Positions 6,912 to 18,398 of a DNA stretch of 33,301 nt are shown piece by piece. The stretch's first letter is position 1. Each line of letters starts with the position of its first letter. Position numbers and translations under genes: made by a program. The DNA comes from Verrucomicrobiota bacterium. GTDB lineage: Bacteria; Verrucomicrobiota; Verrucomicrobiia; Limisphaerales; UBA8199. The notes under the pieces were generated by a model. That model did not search any database and was not told the DNA's origin. It worked only from the letters and a program-made list of their open reading frames with translations. The stretch lies in contig JAAYVL010000062.1 of NCBI GenBank assembly GCA_012517205.1, forward strand, positions 1 through 33,301, given 5' to 3'.

Positions 6912-9900
6912 TCAGCCCAGCAACGGATTCTCGTCGGCAGCCAGAGCTTTCAGCAGATCCGGTTCATCCTCGCTGATTTCCACGAGCGGCTTGAGCCGGG
7001 CTTTGCGATGGTAATCGAAGCCCGTGCCGGCGGGAATGATATGCCCCATGATGACGTTTTCCTTGAAGCCGCGCAAATAATCAACCTTGGCGCGCGTGGC
7101 CGCCTCCGTCAGCACCCGGGTGGTGTCCTGGAAAGATGCGGCGCTCAGGAAACTTTCTGTTTCCAGCGAGGCTTTGGTAATGCCGAGCAGGACGGGCTGG
7201 GCCTCGGCGGCCTGGCCGCCCATCTTCTCGACGCGCGAATTTTCCTCTTCGAACTCGAGCTTGTCCACCTGCTCGCCCCAGAGGAACCCGGTGTCGCCCG
7301 GCTCGGTGATGCGCACTTTGCGCAGCATCTGGCGGACGATAATTTCAACGTGCTTGTCGTTGATCGTCACGCCCTGCAACCGGTAAACTTCCTGGACCTC
7401 ATTGACCAGGTGCTCCTGGAGTTCCTGGGGACCACAGATGTCCAGGATTTCATGGGGGTCCACCGGACCTTCGGTAAGCTGCTGGCCTTTCTTTACGTAA
7501 TCGCCCTTGAACACAATCACATGTTTGCCGAGCGGAATAAGATGCTCCTCCTGCACCCCGGTTTGCAGGTCTTTGATGATGATGCAACGCTTGCCGCGAA
7601 CGCTGGGACCGAAGTCCACAATGCCCTCAATCTTGGAAATCTCGGCGGCATCTTTCGGCCGCCGGGCTTCAAAGAGCTCGGCCACGCGCGGCAATCCGCC
7701 CGTGATGTCCCGGGTCTTCGAGGTCTTGCGCGGGGTCTTGGCCATCAAGGTGCCCGCGACGATCTTGTCGCCTTCCGCGACGACAACGTGGGCCCCGGAA
7801 GGAATCAGGTAATTAGCGACCGGCTCGCCCCGGTCATCGCAAATAATGACTTGCGGGTGCAAATCCTCCTTGTGCTCGATAATCACCATGGCCTCCTGGC
7901 CGGTGGTTTCGTCCGTTTCCTGCTTCATTGTGACCCCCTCGATGATGTCATGGAATTTGACGCGGCCGGCTTTCTCCGAAAGAATCGGCACGTTGTAGGG
8001 ATCCCACTGGACGAAGGTCTCGCCCTTCTTGACCTTGCCCCCGTCCCCGACCGAAATGACCGCCCCGATCACCACGGGGTGCTGTTCCAACTCGCGTCCG
8101 TCGTTATCAAGGATGGAGACCGAGCCATTCTTGTTAAGGACAATATTGCTGCCGTCTTCCAGGGTCACCAGGCGCAGCTCGTTGTAACGCAAGATGCCAT
8201 CATGCTTGGCTTTGATCTGGGGCACCTTGAAAACCTGGGAAGCGGTGCCGCCGATATGGAACGTGCGCATGGTGAGCTGGGTGCCCGGCTCCCCGATGGA
8301 TTGCGCCGCGATAATGCCGGCCGCTTCGCCCAGCTTCACCCGCACGCCCGTGGCTAAATTGCGGCCGTAGCAATAGACGCAGACCCCATGCTTGCTTTCG
8401 CAAGTCAACACCGAGCGGATTTTAACCCGTTCCACGCCTGCCGCCTCAATTTGCTGGGCCTTGACTTCGTCAATTTCCTCGTTCGCCTTGACGAGCAATT
8501 CCTTCGGTTGCTGCGGGTTGGGATGATCGTCGCAGGCGAAGCGCCCGGCCAGGCGTTCGCTTAGTTTAACGACCTCGTCCTCTCCTTCATAGATGGCCTG
8601 CACCCAAATCCCATTGGTCGTGCCACAATCCTCCTCGCGAATAATCACGTCCTGGGCGACATCAACCAGTTTGCGGGTCATGTACCCCGAATCCGCCGTC
8701 TTGAGTGCCGTATCGGCCAGCCCCTTGCGGGCGCCGTGGGTCGAGATGAAGTATTCGAGCACGGTAAGCCCCTCGCGGAAGTTGGAGAGAATCGGCTTCT
8801 CGATAATATCGCCCGAGGGCTTGGCCATCAAACCGCGCACCCCGGCAAGCTGGCGGACCTGCTGCCGGTTGCCCCGGGCCCCGGAACCCACCATGAGCGA
8901 CACCGGGTTGTATTCCCCCTTGCCCTGGTTGTGCTCCAGCGTCCGCAGCATGACGTTGGCGATCTGATCCGTGCAGTGCGTCCAGATGTCGATGATCTTG
9001 TTGTAGCGCTCGCCCGGAGTTATGATGCCGCGGCGATATTGCTTCTCGACTTCCCGGATCTGCTTCTGGGCACTGTCAATCTCCTGATCTTTTTCCTTGG
9101 GAATGATCATGTCGTCAATGCCAATCGAAACCCCGGCATGCGTCGCTTCGCGGAAGCCCAGTTCTTTCAGTTTGTCCAGCATGGTGACCGTCTTGTCATG
9201 GCCGCAAATCTTGTAGCACCGCCAGATGAGGTCGCCGAGTTCGTTTTTCTTGACGGCCTTGTTGGGGAAGCCCAATTCCGGGGGCCAGATTTCACTGAAG
9301 AAAACCCGGCCCACGGTGGTCTCAATCACCTTCTTGCTGGCATCGCCAAAGGCGGTTTGCTTCCCGTAATCCGGGTTCGCCAGGCGAATCCGCTCGTGCG
9401 TCTTGACCGCGCCATCGTTAAACGCGAAGGCGACTTCGGTCTTGGAGCCAAACAGCTTTAGTTGCCGCGCATCTGCCGGCGCCGGAGTTCGCGGCTCGGC
9501 CGTCAGGTAGTAGCAGCCCAGGGTGATGTCCTGCGTCGGAGTGATAATCGGGCGGCCGCTGGAGGGGCTGAACATGTTGTTGGGCGCCATCATGAGCAGG
9601 CGCGCTTCCAACTGCGCTTCGACCGACAACGGCACGTGCACGGCCATCTGGTCGCCGTCGAAGTCCGCGTTATAGGCCGTGCAAACCAGCGGATGGATGC
9701 GGATCGCCTCGCCTTCGATGAGCTGTGGCTCAAACGCCTGGACCGACAACCGGTGCAGGGTCGGCGCGCGATTCAGCAGCACGGGATGGCCGCGCGTCAC
9801 TTCATCGAGAATATCCCAGACTTCCGTGGTTTGGCGTTCAATCAATTTCTTCGCCGAACGCACGGTATGAACATAGCCCAGTTCCTTGAGCCGGCGGATG

Positions 9901-11054
9901 ATGAAGGGCTCAAACAAGACGAGCGCCATCTTCTTGGGCAATCCGCACTGATGCAGCTTGAGTTCCGGCCCGATCACAATGACGGAGCGGCCGGAATAGT
10001 CCACCCGCTTGCCCAGCAGGTTTTGGCGAAAACGCCCGCTCTTGCCTTTGAGCATGTCGCTCAGCGACTTCAGCGCCCGATTGCCCGCTCCCGTTACGGC
10101 ACGGCCATGGCGCCCATTATCAAACAATGCATCCACGGCCTCCTGCAGCATGCGTTTCTCGTTGCGGATGATCACCTCCGGGGTTTTGAGCTGCAGCAGG
10201 TTCTTCAACCGGTTATTGCGATTGATGACGCGGCGATAGAGGTCGTTGAGGTCGGAGGTCGCAAAACGCCCTCCTTCGAGGGGCACCAAGGGGCGCAAAT
10301 CCGGCGGAATGACGGGCAGCACCGTGAGAATCATCCATTCCGGGCGGCTCTTGGAAGCCTGCAACCCCTGAAGCAGCTTGATGCGCTTAGCAATCTTCTT
10401 GCGGATTTGCTTGCTCTTGGTCTCGCCCATGGCCGCCTGGAGTTGGGTAATTTGCTTGCCCAGGTCCACCTTCGCCAGCGCCTCGCGCACGGCTTCCGCC
10501 CCCATCTTGGCGACGAACGCCTCCGCGCCATACGTCTCGATCGCCTCGTGGTATTCGTGTTCGCTCAGAAGCTGGTTTTGCTTGAGCGGCGTCGAACCCG
10601 GGTCAATGACCACGTAGTCTTCATAGTAAATCACCCGCTCGAGGTTGCGGGCGGTCATATCGAGCACCAGGCCAATCCGGGAAGGCATGCACTTGAAGAA
10701 CCAGATATGGCAGACCGGCACCGCCAGCTCGATATGCCCCATGCGTTCGCGGCGCACGCGCGCGAGCGTTACCTCCACCCCGCAGCGATCACAAATCACG
10801 CCGCGGTGTTTGATGCGCTTGAACTTGCCGCACGAGCATTCCCAATCTTTGACCGGGCCGAAAATGCGCTCGCAAAACAGGCCGCCTTTTTCCGGCTTGA
10901 AGGTGCGATAATTGATGGTTTCGGGATTCTTGACTTCCCCTTTGGACCAGGACCGGATGGCGTCAGGCGAGGCTACGCTAATCGCCACGTGTTCAACCTG
11001 GTTGACCTTTTCCAAACCGAGCAATTCCCGGGCGCTTTCTTTGGTGCTAATCAT
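6912..11054 (-). CDS. rpoC: DNA-directed RNA polymerase subunit beta'
   Basis: A 1380-residue beta' subunit, which with beta forms the catalytic cleft of RNA polymerase. The N-terminal zinc site is C73, C75, C88 and C91 (CSCGK ... CDRCG). The catalytic magnesium loop NADFDGD is at residues 462-468. The second zinc cluster lies in the segment [19 protein letters not shown], with its first ligand in EEDCGTTNG. The C-terminal [13 protein letters not shown] is typical. ATG start 50 bp after rpoB, with no clear Shine-Dalgarno. Last gene of the ribosomal-protein/RNA-polymerase block. No unusual insertion was noticed. Confidence 0.99.
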   Translation of the reverse strand: MISTKESARELLGLEKVNQVEHVAISVASPDAIRSWSKGEVKNPETINYRTFKPEKGGLFCERIFGPVKDWECSCGKFKRIKHRGVICDRCGVEVTLARVRRERMGHIELAVPVCHIWFFKCMPSRIGLVLDMTARNLERVIYYEDYVVIDPGSTPLKQNQLLSEHEYHEAIETYGAEAFVAKMGAEAVREALAKVDLGKQITQLQAAMGETKSKQIRKKIAKRIKLLQGLQASKSRPEWMILTVLPVIPPDLRPLVPLEGGRFATSDLNDLYRRVINRNNRLKNLLQLKTPEVIIRNEKRMLQEAVDALFDNGRHGRAVTGAGNRALKSLSDMLKGKSGRFRQNLLGKRVDYSGRSVIVIGPELKLHQCGLPKKMALVLFEPFIIRRLKELGYVHTVRSAKKLIERQTTEVWDILDEVTRGHPVLLNRAPTLHRLSVQAFEPQLIEGEAIRIHPLVCTAYNADFDGDQMAVHVPLSVEAQLEARLLMMAPNNMFSPSSGRPIITPTQDITLGCYYLTAEPRTPAPADARQLKLFGSKTEVAFAFNDGAVKTHERIRLANPDYGKQTAFGDASKKVIETTVGRVFFSEIWPPELGFPNKAVKKNELGDLIWRCYKICGHDKTVTMLDKLKELGFREATHAGVSIGIDDMIIPKEKDQEIDSAQKQIREVEKQYRRGIITPGERYNKIIDIWTHCTDQIANVMLRTLEHNQGKGEYNPVSLMVGSGARGNRQQVRQLAGVRGLMAKPSGDIIEKPILSNFREGLTVLEYFISTHGARKGLADTALKTADSGYMTRKLVDVAQDVIIREEDCGTTNGIWVQAIYEGEDEVVKLSERLAGRFACDDHPNPQQPKELLVKANEEIDEVKAQQIEAAGVERVKIRSVLTCESKHGVCVYCYGRNLATGVRVKLGEAAGIIAAQSIGEPGTQLTMRTFHIGGTASQVFKVPQIKAKHDGILRYNELRLVTLEDGSNIVLNKNGSVSILDNDGRELEQHPVVIGAVISVGDGGKVKKGETFVQWDPYNVPILSEKAGRVKFHDIIEGVTMKQETDETTGQEAMVIIEHKEDLHPQVIICDDRGEPVANYLIPSGAHVVVAEGDKIVAGTLMAKTPRKTSKTRDITGGLPRVAELFEARRPKDAAEISKIEGIVDFGPSVRGKRCIIIKDLQTGVQEEHLIPLGKHVIVFKGDYVKKGQQLTEGPVDPHEILDICGPQELQEHLVNEVQEVYRLQGVTINDKHVEIIVRQMLRKVRITEPGDTGFLWGEQVDKLEFEEENSRVEKMGGQAAEAQPVLLGITKASLETESFLSAASFQDTTRVLTEAATRAKVDYLRGFKENVIMGHIIPAGTGFDYHRKARLKPLVEISEDEPDLLKALAADENPLLG

Positions 11055-11104
11055 ACATTCGAAATGGCGGTGATGACTTGGGGTGGAAATACTTAAACGC
11101 GGTT

Positions 11105-14100
11105 CTAGACGGCGGTGAGAGCCCGAATGGGTTCGGACGCATGATCCAGCGGGTTGGAATAACCCACCTTCACATCGAGCCCCAGCGATTGCATTTCTTT
11201 CACGAGCACGTTGAAGGATTCCGGAATGCCTGCCTCCAGGCTGTTATCGCCTTTGACGATGTTTTCGTATATTCGCGTGCGGCCCTGGACGTCGTCCGAC
11301 TTGACCGTCAACAGCTCCTGCAGGGTGTAAGCGGCGCCATAGGCTTCCATAGCCCAGACCTCCATTTCGCCAAAACGCTGGCCGCCGTACTGCGCCTTGC
11401 CGCCGAGCGGCTGCTGGGTCACCAGTGAATACGGGCCTACTGCCCGCGCATGTATCTTGTCGGCCACGAGGTGCCCGAGCTTCATCATGTAGATGTATCC
11501 CACCACAATCTCCTGGTCGAACGGGATGCCTGTGCGCCCGTCGAAAAGCCGGGCTTTGCCATGCTCCGGCAGCTTGGCCTGTTTCAGGTAACTGCGGATA
11601 TCCTTTTCTTTTATCCCGTCGAACACCGGGGTGGCAAAATGCAGCCCGAGCAGCTTGGCCGCCCAGCCCAGGTGCGTTTCCAGCAATTGCCCGACATTCA
11701 TGCGGGAGGGCACGCCGAGGGGGTTCAACACAATATCCACCGGCGTCCCATCGGCCAGGAACGGCATGTCCTCTTCCGACATGATCTTGGCGACGACCCC
11801 TTTATTGCCGTGGCGGCCGGCCATTTTATCCCCGACCGAAAGCTTGCGTTTCGAGGCAATATAGACTTTGACGGACTTTATGACCCCGCTATCCACGCCT
11901 TCGCCGGATTCAGCACGCTCAATTTCTTCATCGTACTGCATCTGCAGGTCGTCAAACTTCTTCTTAAAGCTGCCGATGATCTCATTGATCTTGTTGCGAA
12001 TCGGCGAGGGGTCAATTTCGATACGATCATAAACCTGCGCCAGTTTGCGCAGCAGCGTTTTGGTGATTTTGCGATTGGCGGGAATAATGACTTCCCCGGT
12101 TTCGCTGTTGACAACGTCAAGCGGTATCTTCTCCCCCAGCAGAATATTGCTCAGGGCCTCGGTAAGTTGCTCGCGTAACTCCTCGGTCTTCCGCCGGTAT
12201 TCCTCTTCGACTTCCCGGGCATGGCGCTTCTCTTCGTTAGCCGAAGTTTTGGCATCGCGGTCTGACTCCTTCTTGGCCGATACTTTTACGTCCATGACGA
12301 TGCCATAGGTGCCCGAGGGAACCTTGAGCGAAGTATCTTTCACATCGGCGGCCTTTTCGCCGAAAATTGCCCGGAGCAGGCGTTCCTCCGGGGCCAACTC
12401 GGTTTCGCTTTTGGGCGTTATCTTCCCGACCAGAATATCTCCCGGTTTTACCTCTGCCCCAAGGCGAATCACCCCATCAGGGCCGAGATTTCGCAGGGCC
12501 TCTTCGCCCAGATTGGGAATGTCGCGCGTGATTTCTTCCGGCCCCAGCTTGGTATCACGCGCTCCCACCTCAAACTCATCTATATGAATCGAAGTGAAGA
12601 TGTCTTCCTTGACGATGCGCTCGCTAACGAGAATGGCATCTTCAAAGTTGTATCCGTTCCACGGCATGAAGGCGACCAGCACGTTGCGCCCCAGAGCCAA
12701 CTCGCCACCCTGAGTGCAGGGACCATCGGCTATGACCTGCCCTTTCTTAACGGTCTCTCCCTTTTTGACCAGAATCTTCTGATTAATACAGGTGGCGGCG
12801 TTGGAACGCATGAACTTGCGGACCGGGTAAACGAAAACACCCTTGTCCGGATCGTGCTTAATCTTCTTCTTGCCTTCGGGCAGTTTGCCGTTTTCGGTGA
12901 TAATAATCTGCCCGCCGGGGACGGCGGCTACTTTGCCCGCCGCTTCAGCCACAATAACGGCCCGCGAATCCCGGGCGACGCGTTCTTCAAGCCCCGTCGC
13001 TACCAGCGGAGCTTCCGTGACCAGCAGGGGCACCGCTTGCCGCTGCATGTTGGACCCCATCAGCGCGCGATTCGCGTCGTCATGCTCCAAAAACGGAATC
13101 AAGCTGGCGGCAACGGAAACCAGTTGTTTGGGCGAGACATCCATGTAATCCACCCGGGAAGGTTCGGCATCAATAAAGTCTCCCTTGCCCCGGCAAACAA
13201 CCCGGTCGGTCGTAAACTTTCCCTTGTCTTCAATGGGCGTATTCGCCTGCGCAATAACAAAGGACTCCTCGCGGTCCGCCGTAAGGTAGTCCAATTGATT
13301 GGTAACACGTCCCCCTTCGACTTTTCGATAGGGAGTCTCCAGAAACCCGAAGTCGTTGATGCGGGCAAATGTTGCCAGGGAAGCGATCAAACCGATGTTC
13401 GGCCCTTCCGGCGTCTCCACGGGACATATACGCCCGTAATGCGACGGGTGCACGTCGCGCACCTCAAACCCTGCCCGATCCCGCGAAAGCCCCCCGGGTC
13501 CAAGGGCGGACAGCCGCCGTTTGTGCGTCAACTCCGCCAGCGGGTTGATTTGATCCATGAACTGAGAAAGCTGGCTGCGGCCAAAGAAATCGCGGATGAC
13601 CGCCGAGAGTGCTTTGGGATTGATGAGCTTCTGGGGCGACATGGCTTCCACCCCCTGATCAAACAGGGTCATCCGCTCTTTGACCAGGCGCTCCGTGCGG
13701 GCCAAACCCACCCGGCACTGGTTGGCGAGCAACTCCCCTACCGTGCGCACCCGCCGACTGCCCAGGTGATCAATGTCATCCAGGCTGCCCTCGCCCTTCT
13801 TCAGGCGCAAAAGGTATTTTGTCGCCGCCACAAGATCCGCCTTGGTAAGGATGCGTGAGTCCCCGCCTTTGATGCCCAGCTTCTGGTTAATCTTGTAGCG
13901 CCCCACGCGGCCCAAATCATAGCGCTTGGGATCGAAGAACAATCGTTTGATCAGGGCCCGGGCATTCGCTGTCGTGGGCGGGTCGCCCGGTCGCAGGCGG
14001 CGGTAAATGTCTTTAAGCCCCTCCTCCTCGTTCTTGGCGGGATCCTTTTTCATGCATTTGATGATAATCCCGTCGTCCTGAGTCGTATCCACGACCCTGA

Positions 14101-14965
14101 TTTTGCTGACCCCCAGTTCGGCTATCTGCCTGACGACCGCTTTGGACAGCGGCTCAAAAGCACGCGCGATCACCAATCCTTCCGCTTGGTCAACCGCATC
14201 TTCAATCAGCACTTTGTTAGCCAGGTCGTCGCGCTTTTCGGCCTCCTTAACACTGAACTCCTCAATCTCGTAAAACAGCTTCAGGATCTCTTCGTCCGTG
14301 CCCCGATTCTTGTCCTGGTTGTCTTTGCCCCTGCCTTCGCCATCCAGGAAGGCCAGGGCGCGAAACAGGGTGGTCGTCAGGAACTTCCGCCGGCGTTTCT
14401 TGCGGTCCAGGTAAACGTAGAGCAAATCGCTGGTGTCAAACTGGGCTTCGTACCATGAGCCGCGGTCAGGGATGATGCGGAAAGAATGAAGGGTTTTTCC
14501 ATTGGGATGCAGCGTCGCCTCAAAGGCCAGGCCGGGGGACCGGTGCAACTGGCTGACAATAACGCGCTCGGCGCCATTGATTACAAAGGTGCCCTGCGGA
14601 GTCATCAGGGGCAATTCCCCCATGAACACCTTCTCCTCTTTGACGGTTCTTTCCTCCTTGAGCTGGAAAGTGACGTACAGGGGCGCGCCATAGGTCAAGC
14701 CCTCCCGCAAACATTCCAGCCAGTCCACTTTGGGTTCTCCTATTTCATAGGAATGAAAATCCAGAACGCACTTTCCATCGTAGCTTTCGATGGGAAACAC
14801 TTCCGTGAAAACGGCCTGCAGCCCCAGGTTTTCCCGCTTCGAGGGAGCGACACCGGCCTGGAGAAAATCCCGGTACGAGTTGGTCTGCAATTCGATCAGA
14901 TTGGGCGGGGCGATTATTTCTTTGATCTTGCCGGAATTGATTCGTTGACTTGCTCGCGTTGACAT
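11105..14965 (-). CDS. rpoB: DNA-directed RNA polymerase subunit beta
   Basis: About 1286 residues from the ATG at 14965 ([14 protein letters not shown]). The frame continues 20 codons upstream, but this ATG has AAAGGG a few bases before it and matches the usual N-terminus. The rifampicin-region landmarks are present: [36 protein letters not shown] and [17 protein letters not shown]. The C-terminal [17 protein letters not shown] and LEAYGAA-like segment ([15 protein letters not shown]) follow. An arginine occupies the usual rifampicin-contact position in HKRRLS and a serine follows, so no resistance-type change is obvious. Precedes rpoC; separated from rplL by a hairpin-bearing leader. Confidence 0.98.
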   Translation of the reverse strand: MSTRASQRINSGKIKEIIAPPNLIELQTNSYRDFLQAGVAPSKRENLGLQAVFTEVFPIESYDGKCVLDFHSYEIGEPKVDWLECLREGLTYGAPLYVTFQLKEERTVKEEKVFMGELPLMTPQGTFVINGAERVIVSQLHRSPGLAFEATLHPNGKTLHSFRIIPDRGSWYEAQFDTSDLLYVYLDRKKRRRKFLTTTLFRALAFLDGEGRGKDNQDKNRGTDEEILKLFYEIEEFSVKEAEKRDDLANKVLIEDAVDQAEGLVIARAFEPLSKAVVRQIAELGVSKIRVVDTTQDDGIIIKCMKKDPAKNEEEGLKDIYRRLRPGDPPTTANARALIKRLFFDPKRYDLGRVGRYKINQKLGIKGGDSRILTKADLVAATKYLLRLKKGEGSLDDIDHLGSRRVRTVGELLANQCRVGLARTERLVKERMTLFDQGVEAMSPQKLINPKALSAVIRDFFGRSQLSQFMDQINPLAELTHKRRLSALGPGGLSRDRAGFEVRDVHPSHYGRICPVETPEGPNIGLIASLATFARINDFGFLETPYRKVEGGRVTNQLDYLTADREESFVIAQANTPIEDKGKFTTDRVVCRGKGDFIDAEPSRVDYMDVSPKQLVSVAASLIPFLEHDDANRALMGSNMQRQAVPLLVTEAPLVATGLEERVARDSRAVIVAEAAGKVAAVPGGQIIITENGKLPEGKKKIKHDPDKGVFVYPVRKFMRSNAATCINQKILVKKGETVKKGQVIADGPCTQGGELALGRNVLVAFMPWNGYNFEDAILVSERIVKEDIFTSIHIDEFEVGARDTKLGPEEITRDIPNLGEEALRNLGPDGVIRLGAEVKPGDILVGKITPKSETELAPEERLLRAIFGEKAADVKDTSLKVPSGTYGIVMDVKVSAKKESDRDAKTSANEEKRHAREVEEEYRRKTEELREQLTEALSNILLGEKIPLDVVNSETGEVIIPANRKITKTLLRKLAQVYDRIEIDPSPIRNKINEIIGSFKKKFDDLQMQYDEEIERAESGEGVDSGVIKSVKVYIASKRKLSVGDKMAGRHGNKGVVAKIMSEEDMPFLADGTPVDIVLNPLGVPSRMNVGQLLETHLGWAAKLLGLHFATPVFDGIKEKDIRSYLKQAKLPEHGKARLFDGRTGIPFDQEIVVGYIYMMKLGHLVADKIHARAVGPYSLVTQQPLGGKAQYGGQRFGEMEVWAMEAYGAAYTLQELLTVKSDDVQGRTRIYENIVKGDNSLEAGIPESFNVLVKEMQSLGLDVKVGYSNPLDHASEPIRALTAV

Positions 14966-15144
14966 TGGGCCCTTTAATAAATGGCGGGCGGCAGCGCCAC
15001 GCCGTTGGTTACAGCTAAACAACACAAGGCAAGAACGCAGCGTTCACGCGCGAACTTGCCGAAACTCATACCGCCTGAGGCGGCCTGGCTGACAATCTGT
15101 CGGCTAATCTAAAACTTTCGTTATTCGGTCAAAACCAACCGGAG

Positions 15145-15171
15145 GGGGCGGCGGCGTCAAACCGCCGCCCC
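15145..15171 (-). promoter_or_regulatory. rplL-rpoB intergenic hairpin (attenuator-like)
   Basis: GGGGCGGCGG at 15145-15154 pairs perfectly with CCGCCGCCCC at 15162-15171 around a 7-base loop, starting about 16 bp after the rplL stop on the transcribed strand. The following bases are mixed, with a TTTT only about 15 bases on, so termination would be partial at best. In E. coli the equivalent gap carries an attenuator that lowers rpoBC transcription relative to the L7/L12 gene; the same role is inferred here. A weak -35-like TTGACC (plus-strand 15127-15132) could mark an internal promoter for rpoB. Confidence 0.55.
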
Positions 15172-15187
15172 GACAAGGAACGACCGG

Positions 15188-15577
15188 TTACTTCAATTCA
15201 ACCTTGGCGCCGGCATCTTCCAGCTTCTTCTTGGCGGCATCGGCCTCAGCCTTGCTGGCACCCTCCAGCACCGTCTTGGGCGCGCCCTCGACCAGGGCCT
15301 TGGCTTCCGCCAGCCCAAGACCGGCTTTAACCTCGCGCACCGCCTTGATCACCGAAATCTTCTTGTCCGCCGCCACTGCAGTCAAAATAACATCAAACTG
15401 CGTCTGGGCTTCCGCGGCTGGCGCTGCCGCCCCGGCTCCCGGAGCCGCGGCTGCGACCGCCACCGGCGCGGCGGCCGAAACGCCCCACTTGGTTTCAAGT
15501 TCCTTCACCAGATCGGCGATCTCGATCACCGTCGCATTACTCAACTCTTCTACGATTTTTGCTTTATCTAGAGCCAT
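15188..15577 (-). CDS. rplL: 50S ribosomal protein L7/L12
   Basis: A 129-residue stalk protein that recruits translation factors to the ribosome. An N-terminal dimerisation helix ([21 protein letters not shown]) leads to a flexible Ala/Pro hinge (residues 35-57 or so, [15 protein letters not shown]). The C-terminal factor-binding domain includes [20 protein letters not shown] and AKALVEGAP. Length is normal for the family. One of the few genes here with a clear ribosome binding site, AAAGG five bases before the ATG, consistent with the need for about four copies per ribosome. Follows rplJ by 141 bp. Confidence 0.97.
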   Translation of the reverse strand: MALDKAKIVEELSNATVIEIADLVKELETKWGVSAAAPVAVAAAAPGAGAAAPAAEAQTQFDVILTAVAADKKISVIKAVREVKAGLGLAEAKALVEGAPKTVLEGASKAEADAAKKKLEDAGAKVELK

Positions 15578-15676
15578 GGTTACCTTTCATCTCGTCTCGT
15601 CGTCCCCCGCCTTTCCGGGTGAATTAAGCGCATTGTCTATCCGCCGACGATTTACGTTTTGTTTGTTTGTTCCCAC

Positions 15677-15699
15677 TCCCCGACGGCTTAAATCGGGGA
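15677..15699. repeat. Hairpin in the rplJ-rplL gap
   Basis: TCCCCGA at 15677-15683 pairs perfectly with TCGGGGA at 15693-15699 around a 9-base loop. It begins about 20 bp after the rplJ stop on the minus strand and 100 bp before rplL. No T-run follows. It could be a processing or translation-control structure that raises L7/L12 output over L10, but the sequence alone gives only the hairpin. Confidence 0.35.
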
Positions 15700-15718
15700 A
15701 GTGAAATCTGTTTTACCG

Positions 15719-16255
15719 TCAATTCGCCGCCGGCTTGGCGGCCTCCGCCTGCTGATCCGCCCGGGCTTGCAGAATCCGCGCCATCTGCTCGGCGGGAGTG
15801 TTCAACAGCCTGACCAGGGTGGTGGCCGGGGCGTTAAACAAAGCAAGCAATTTGGCCCGCAGCACCTCCAGCGAGGGCAAATCCGCCAGCATCATGATCT
15901 CCGGCTGCTCAAGCCGCTGGTTGTTCAAATAGCCAAATTGCACCTTCAGGCGGTCCAGTTCCGTCCCAAAAGTTTTAACAACCTTGGCCGCGGTGGAAAT
16001 ATCGCGCTGCCCGGTTACCACAGCCAGTTGCCCGCTCAGGCTACCGTTTAAATCGCCCACACCGGCTTCCCGGGCGGCCTCACGGAACACGGAGTTCTTC
16101 ACCACATGAATTTCCGCGCCAGCCGCACTCAGCCGTTTGCGCAGTTCGATCAACTGGACAACCTTAAGGCCCTTATAATTGACCACGATAAAGAACGGCG
16201 AAGCGTTCAACCGCGCCAGGTATTCTTTCGTCAGGTTTTGCTTTTCGGGACGCAT
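15719..16255 (-). CDS. rplJ: 50S ribosomal protein L10
   Basis: A 178-residue protein that anchors L7/L12 dimers to 23S rRNA. Typical segments are FIVVNYKGLKVVQLIELRKR near the N-terminus, VVKNSVFREAAREAG, and LSGQLAVVTG. The C-terminal helix that carries L7/L12 is MARILQARADQQAEA. Starts 41 bp after rplA, an interval too short to hold the long L10 leader known from enteric bacteria, so autoregulation must be arranged differently if it exists. No Shine-Dalgarno is evident before the ATG. Confidence 0.97.
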   Translation of the reverse strand: MRPEKQNLTKEYLARLNASPFFIVVNYKGLKVVQLIELRKRLSAAGAEIHVVKNSVFREAAREAGVGDLNGSLSGQLAVVTGQRDISTAAKVVKTFGTELDRLKVQFGYLNNQRLEQPEIMMLADLPSLEVLRAKLLALFNAPATTLVRLLNTPAEQMARILQARADQQAEAAKPAAN

Positions 16256-16296
16256 ATGCTTTTAAACTTGTTAAGCCCCCTGGGCGATAATACCAC

Positions 16297-16989
16297 TCAC
16301 ACCGCGAATTCCTTCAGGTCCAGCCGCACGGGCGGACTCATGGTTCCCGAGAGCGTGCAGGTTTTAATATACGTGCCTTTGACGCTCTGCGGCCGGGCTT
16401 TGGCCACCGCATCAATGACCGCGCGCACATTCTCTTCAATCTGGGTCGCCGCAAACGCCAACTTCCCAACCGGCACATGGATATTGCCCGCCTTGTCAAC
16501 TTTGAACTCCACGCGCCCCGCCTTGACCTCCTTGACCGCGCGCGCCGTGTCCTCCGTCACCGTCCCCGTCTTGGGGTTGGGCATGAGGCCGCGGGGGCCC
16601 AGCACCTTGCCCAGCTTGCGCACTTCGCCCATCGCTTCCGGCGTGGCCACGGCTACGTCAAAATCCGTCCACCCCTCCTGGCACTTCTTGAGCATATCCT
16701 CAAAGCCCACATATTCAGCGCCAGCACTTTTGGCCGCCTCAGCCGCCGGCCCGCTCTTGGCAAAAACCAGCACGCGGACGGTCTTGCCGCTGCCGTGCGG
16801 CAACGGCACCGTGCCACGGACCATCTGGTCGGATTGCTTGGGGTCAACCCCCAGGCAAAACGCCAGTTCCACGGTTTCATTAAACTTGGCTTTGGGAAAC
16901 TTAGCCAGAACCTCAACCGCATCTTTCAGCGGGTAAGTCTTCCGGACATCCACTAATTCGAGTGCTTTGCGATAACGTTTACTTGGCAT
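16297..16989 (-). CDS. rplA: 50S ribosomal protein L1
   Basis: A 230-residue L1 protein of the ribosomal L1 stalk, close to the usual family length. The start SKRYRKALELVDVRKTYPLK and the segments AEYVGFEDMLKKCQEGWTDF, VLGPRGLMPNPKTGTVT and GRVEFKVDKAGNIHVPVGK are characteristic. In other bacteria L1 represses its own rplKA message by binding an rRNA-like site; no such site was identified here. Starts 70 bp downstream of rplK with no clear ribosome binding site. Confidence 0.98.
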   Translation of the reverse strand: MPSKRYRKALELVDVRKTYPLKDAVEVLAKFPKAKFNETVELAFCLGVDPKQSDQMVRGTVPLPHGSGKTVRVLVFAKSGPAAEAAKSAGAEYVGFEDMLKKCQEGWTDFDVAVATPEAMGEVRKLGKVLGPRGLMPNPKTGTVTEDTARAVKEVKAGRVEFKVDKAGNIHVPVGKLAFAATQIEENVRAVIDAVAKARPQSVKGTYIKTCTLSGTMSPPVRLDLKEFAV

Positions 16990-17059
16990 TTAGTCTGGTG
17001 CGGTGCAAACGAGCCTGCGCTCTCCCGCGGTTATTCAAATGAACAAATTTCTACTTTAC

Positions 17060-17485
17060 TCAACCGACAACCTCAATCCCCATGCTGCGCGCCGTCCCGG
17101 CCACAACACGAAACGCCGCTTCTTCAGAGGTGGCATTCATATCCTTCAGCTTGATCTTCACGATATCCAGGACCTGCTTGCGCGTCACTTTGCCGACCTT
17201 TTCCTTGTTGGGTTCCTTGGAACCAGCGGTAATCCCCGCCGCTTTCTTGAGCAGAACCGCTGCCGGCGGCGACTTGGTGATAAACGTAAAGGACTTATCC
17301 TGATAAACCGTAATGACCACCGGAATAATCGTACCGGTCTGGTCCCGGGTCTTGGCATTATACTCTTTGCAGAAGGCCATGATATTGACCCCGTGCTGTC
17401 CCAGGGCCGGCCCGACCGGCGGCGCGGGATTGGCCTGCCCGGCCGGGATCTGCAACTTAATGACTCCAGTAATCTTCTTTGCCAT
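17060..17485 (-). CDS. rplK: 50S ribosomal protein L11
   Basis: A 141-residue L11, part of the GTPase-associated centre. The N-terminal domain begins [20 protein letters not shown] and continues with [20 protein letters not shown]. The RNA-binding C-terminal domain ends [20 protein letters not shown] followed by SMGIEVVG. The length equals that of many bacterial homologues. Lies 79 bp after nusG and before rplA in the classical order. Confidence 0.98.
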   Translation of the reverse strand: MAKKITGVIKLQIPAGQANPAPPVGPALGQHGVNIMAFCKEYNAKTRDQTGTIIPVVITVYQDKSFTFITKSPPAAVLLKKAAGITAGSKEPNKEKVGKVTRKQVLDIVKIKLKDMNATSEEAAFRVVAGTARSMGIEVVG

Positions 17486-17564
17486 AATCTTTATTTGGTC
17501 TGGCGGACATCGCGGAGCGCGCCCGCCAAGCGGTCAACCCGCCCGGCCGCACTCCGTTCTGGTA

Positions 17565-18113
17565 TCACCCTTTTTCCACCTGCCAGTACTCCAGTTCGAC
17601 GGGCGTGTTCCGCCCAAAAATGTTAACCGTCACTTTCAACTTGCCCCGTTCCGGCTCGATTTCCTCGATCAAGCCGCTGAAATTCAGGAAGGGCCCATTA
17701 TTAATCTTCACCGTCTCCCCCACTTCAAAGCTGACCTTCGGCTTCTCATACTCCTCCGAAGCGGAGATCTGCTTTTTAATGGCCTCGACTTCCTCCGACG
17801 GGGTCGGGGCGGGCGGTTCGCCGCCTACAAAGCCGATAACTCCCGGCGTATCCTGGATAAAATACCACGGCTTCTCGACAATTTGCTTGTTTTCATCGAG
17901 CAGCACCATGTCCACAAACACATACCCCGGCCAGAGTTTGCGGGAGGAAACCGTCTTCTTCTGGTTCCGCACTTCCACCACTTTCTCCATGGGCACCAGC
18001 ACCTCTTTTATGTAATCACCCATCTCCTCCGCCTTGAGGCGCTTCTCGATGCTCTCCTTGACCTTCTGCTCCTGGCCGGCGAGCGTATGGATGATAAACC
18101 ACTGACTTCGCAT
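17565..18113 (-). CDS. nusG: Transcription termination/antitermination factor
   Basis: About 182 residues from the ATG at 18113 (MRSQWFIIHTLAGQEQKV). The frame extends 56 codons upstream, but that portion overlaps secE and is not NusG-like. The NGN domain contains SSRKLWPGYVFVDMVL and WYFIQDTPGVIGFVGG. The C-terminal KOW domain contains FEVGETVKINNGPFLNFSG. NusG binds RNA polymerase, suppresses pausing and contacts Rho or ribosomal protein S10. Starts 4 bp after the secE stop, so the two are surely co-translated; GAGG lies close upstream. Confidence 0.97.
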   Translation of the reverse strand: MRSQWFIIHTLAGQEQKVKESIEKRLKAEEMGDYIKEVLVPMEKVVEVRNQKKTVSSRKLWPGYVFVDMVLLDENKQIVEKPWYFIQDTPGVIGFVGGEPPAPTPSEEVEAIKKQISASEEYEKPKVSFEVGETVKINNGPFLNFSGLIEEIEPERGKLKVTVNIFGRNTPVELEYWQVEKG

Positions 18114-18117
18114 GGCC

Positions 18118-18369
18118 TCAGAGCTTGAAGAACATGAACAGCCGGAAAAATACCTGGTCCACCAGCACGATGAACGTGCCCAGCAACACAATCGAAATGG
18201 TGATGACCACGGTTGACCCCTTAAGCTCCCCCCACGTCGGCCAGGTGCACTTGCGCAATTCCTCGCGCGTCTGCTGTACATAGTTGGTCAACTGCAATAA
18301 ATACCCCTTCCGCCAGCAATACGCAAAGGCGGCTCCAATGATCACAGCCCATATCAGCAGCGTTATCAT
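18118..18369 (-). CDS. secE: Preprotein translocase subunit SecE
   Basis: An 83-residue SecE, the small subunit that clamps SecY in the protein-export channel. The conserved amphipathic region is QLTNYVQQTREELRKCTWPT, and the following segment (TVVITISIVLLGTFIVLVD) is the essential transmembrane helix. Unusually, a first hydrophobic stretch spans residues 2-18, suggesting two membrane passes rather than the single pass of minimal SecE or the three of E. coli. Position directly before nusG is classical. Confidence 0.95.
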   Translation of the reverse strand: MITLLIWAVIIGAAFAYCWRKGYLLQLTNYVQQTREELRKCTWPTWGELKGSTVVITISIVLLGTFIVLVDQVFFRLFMFFKL

Positions 18370-18398
18370 ACAACGTTATTCAAAATCTTATCATGTCC

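Noticed and set aside
9462-12178. Long plus-strand open frames opposite rpoC and rpoB
   Set aside because: They mirror the codon pattern of essential, well-conserved genes and have no protein-family character.
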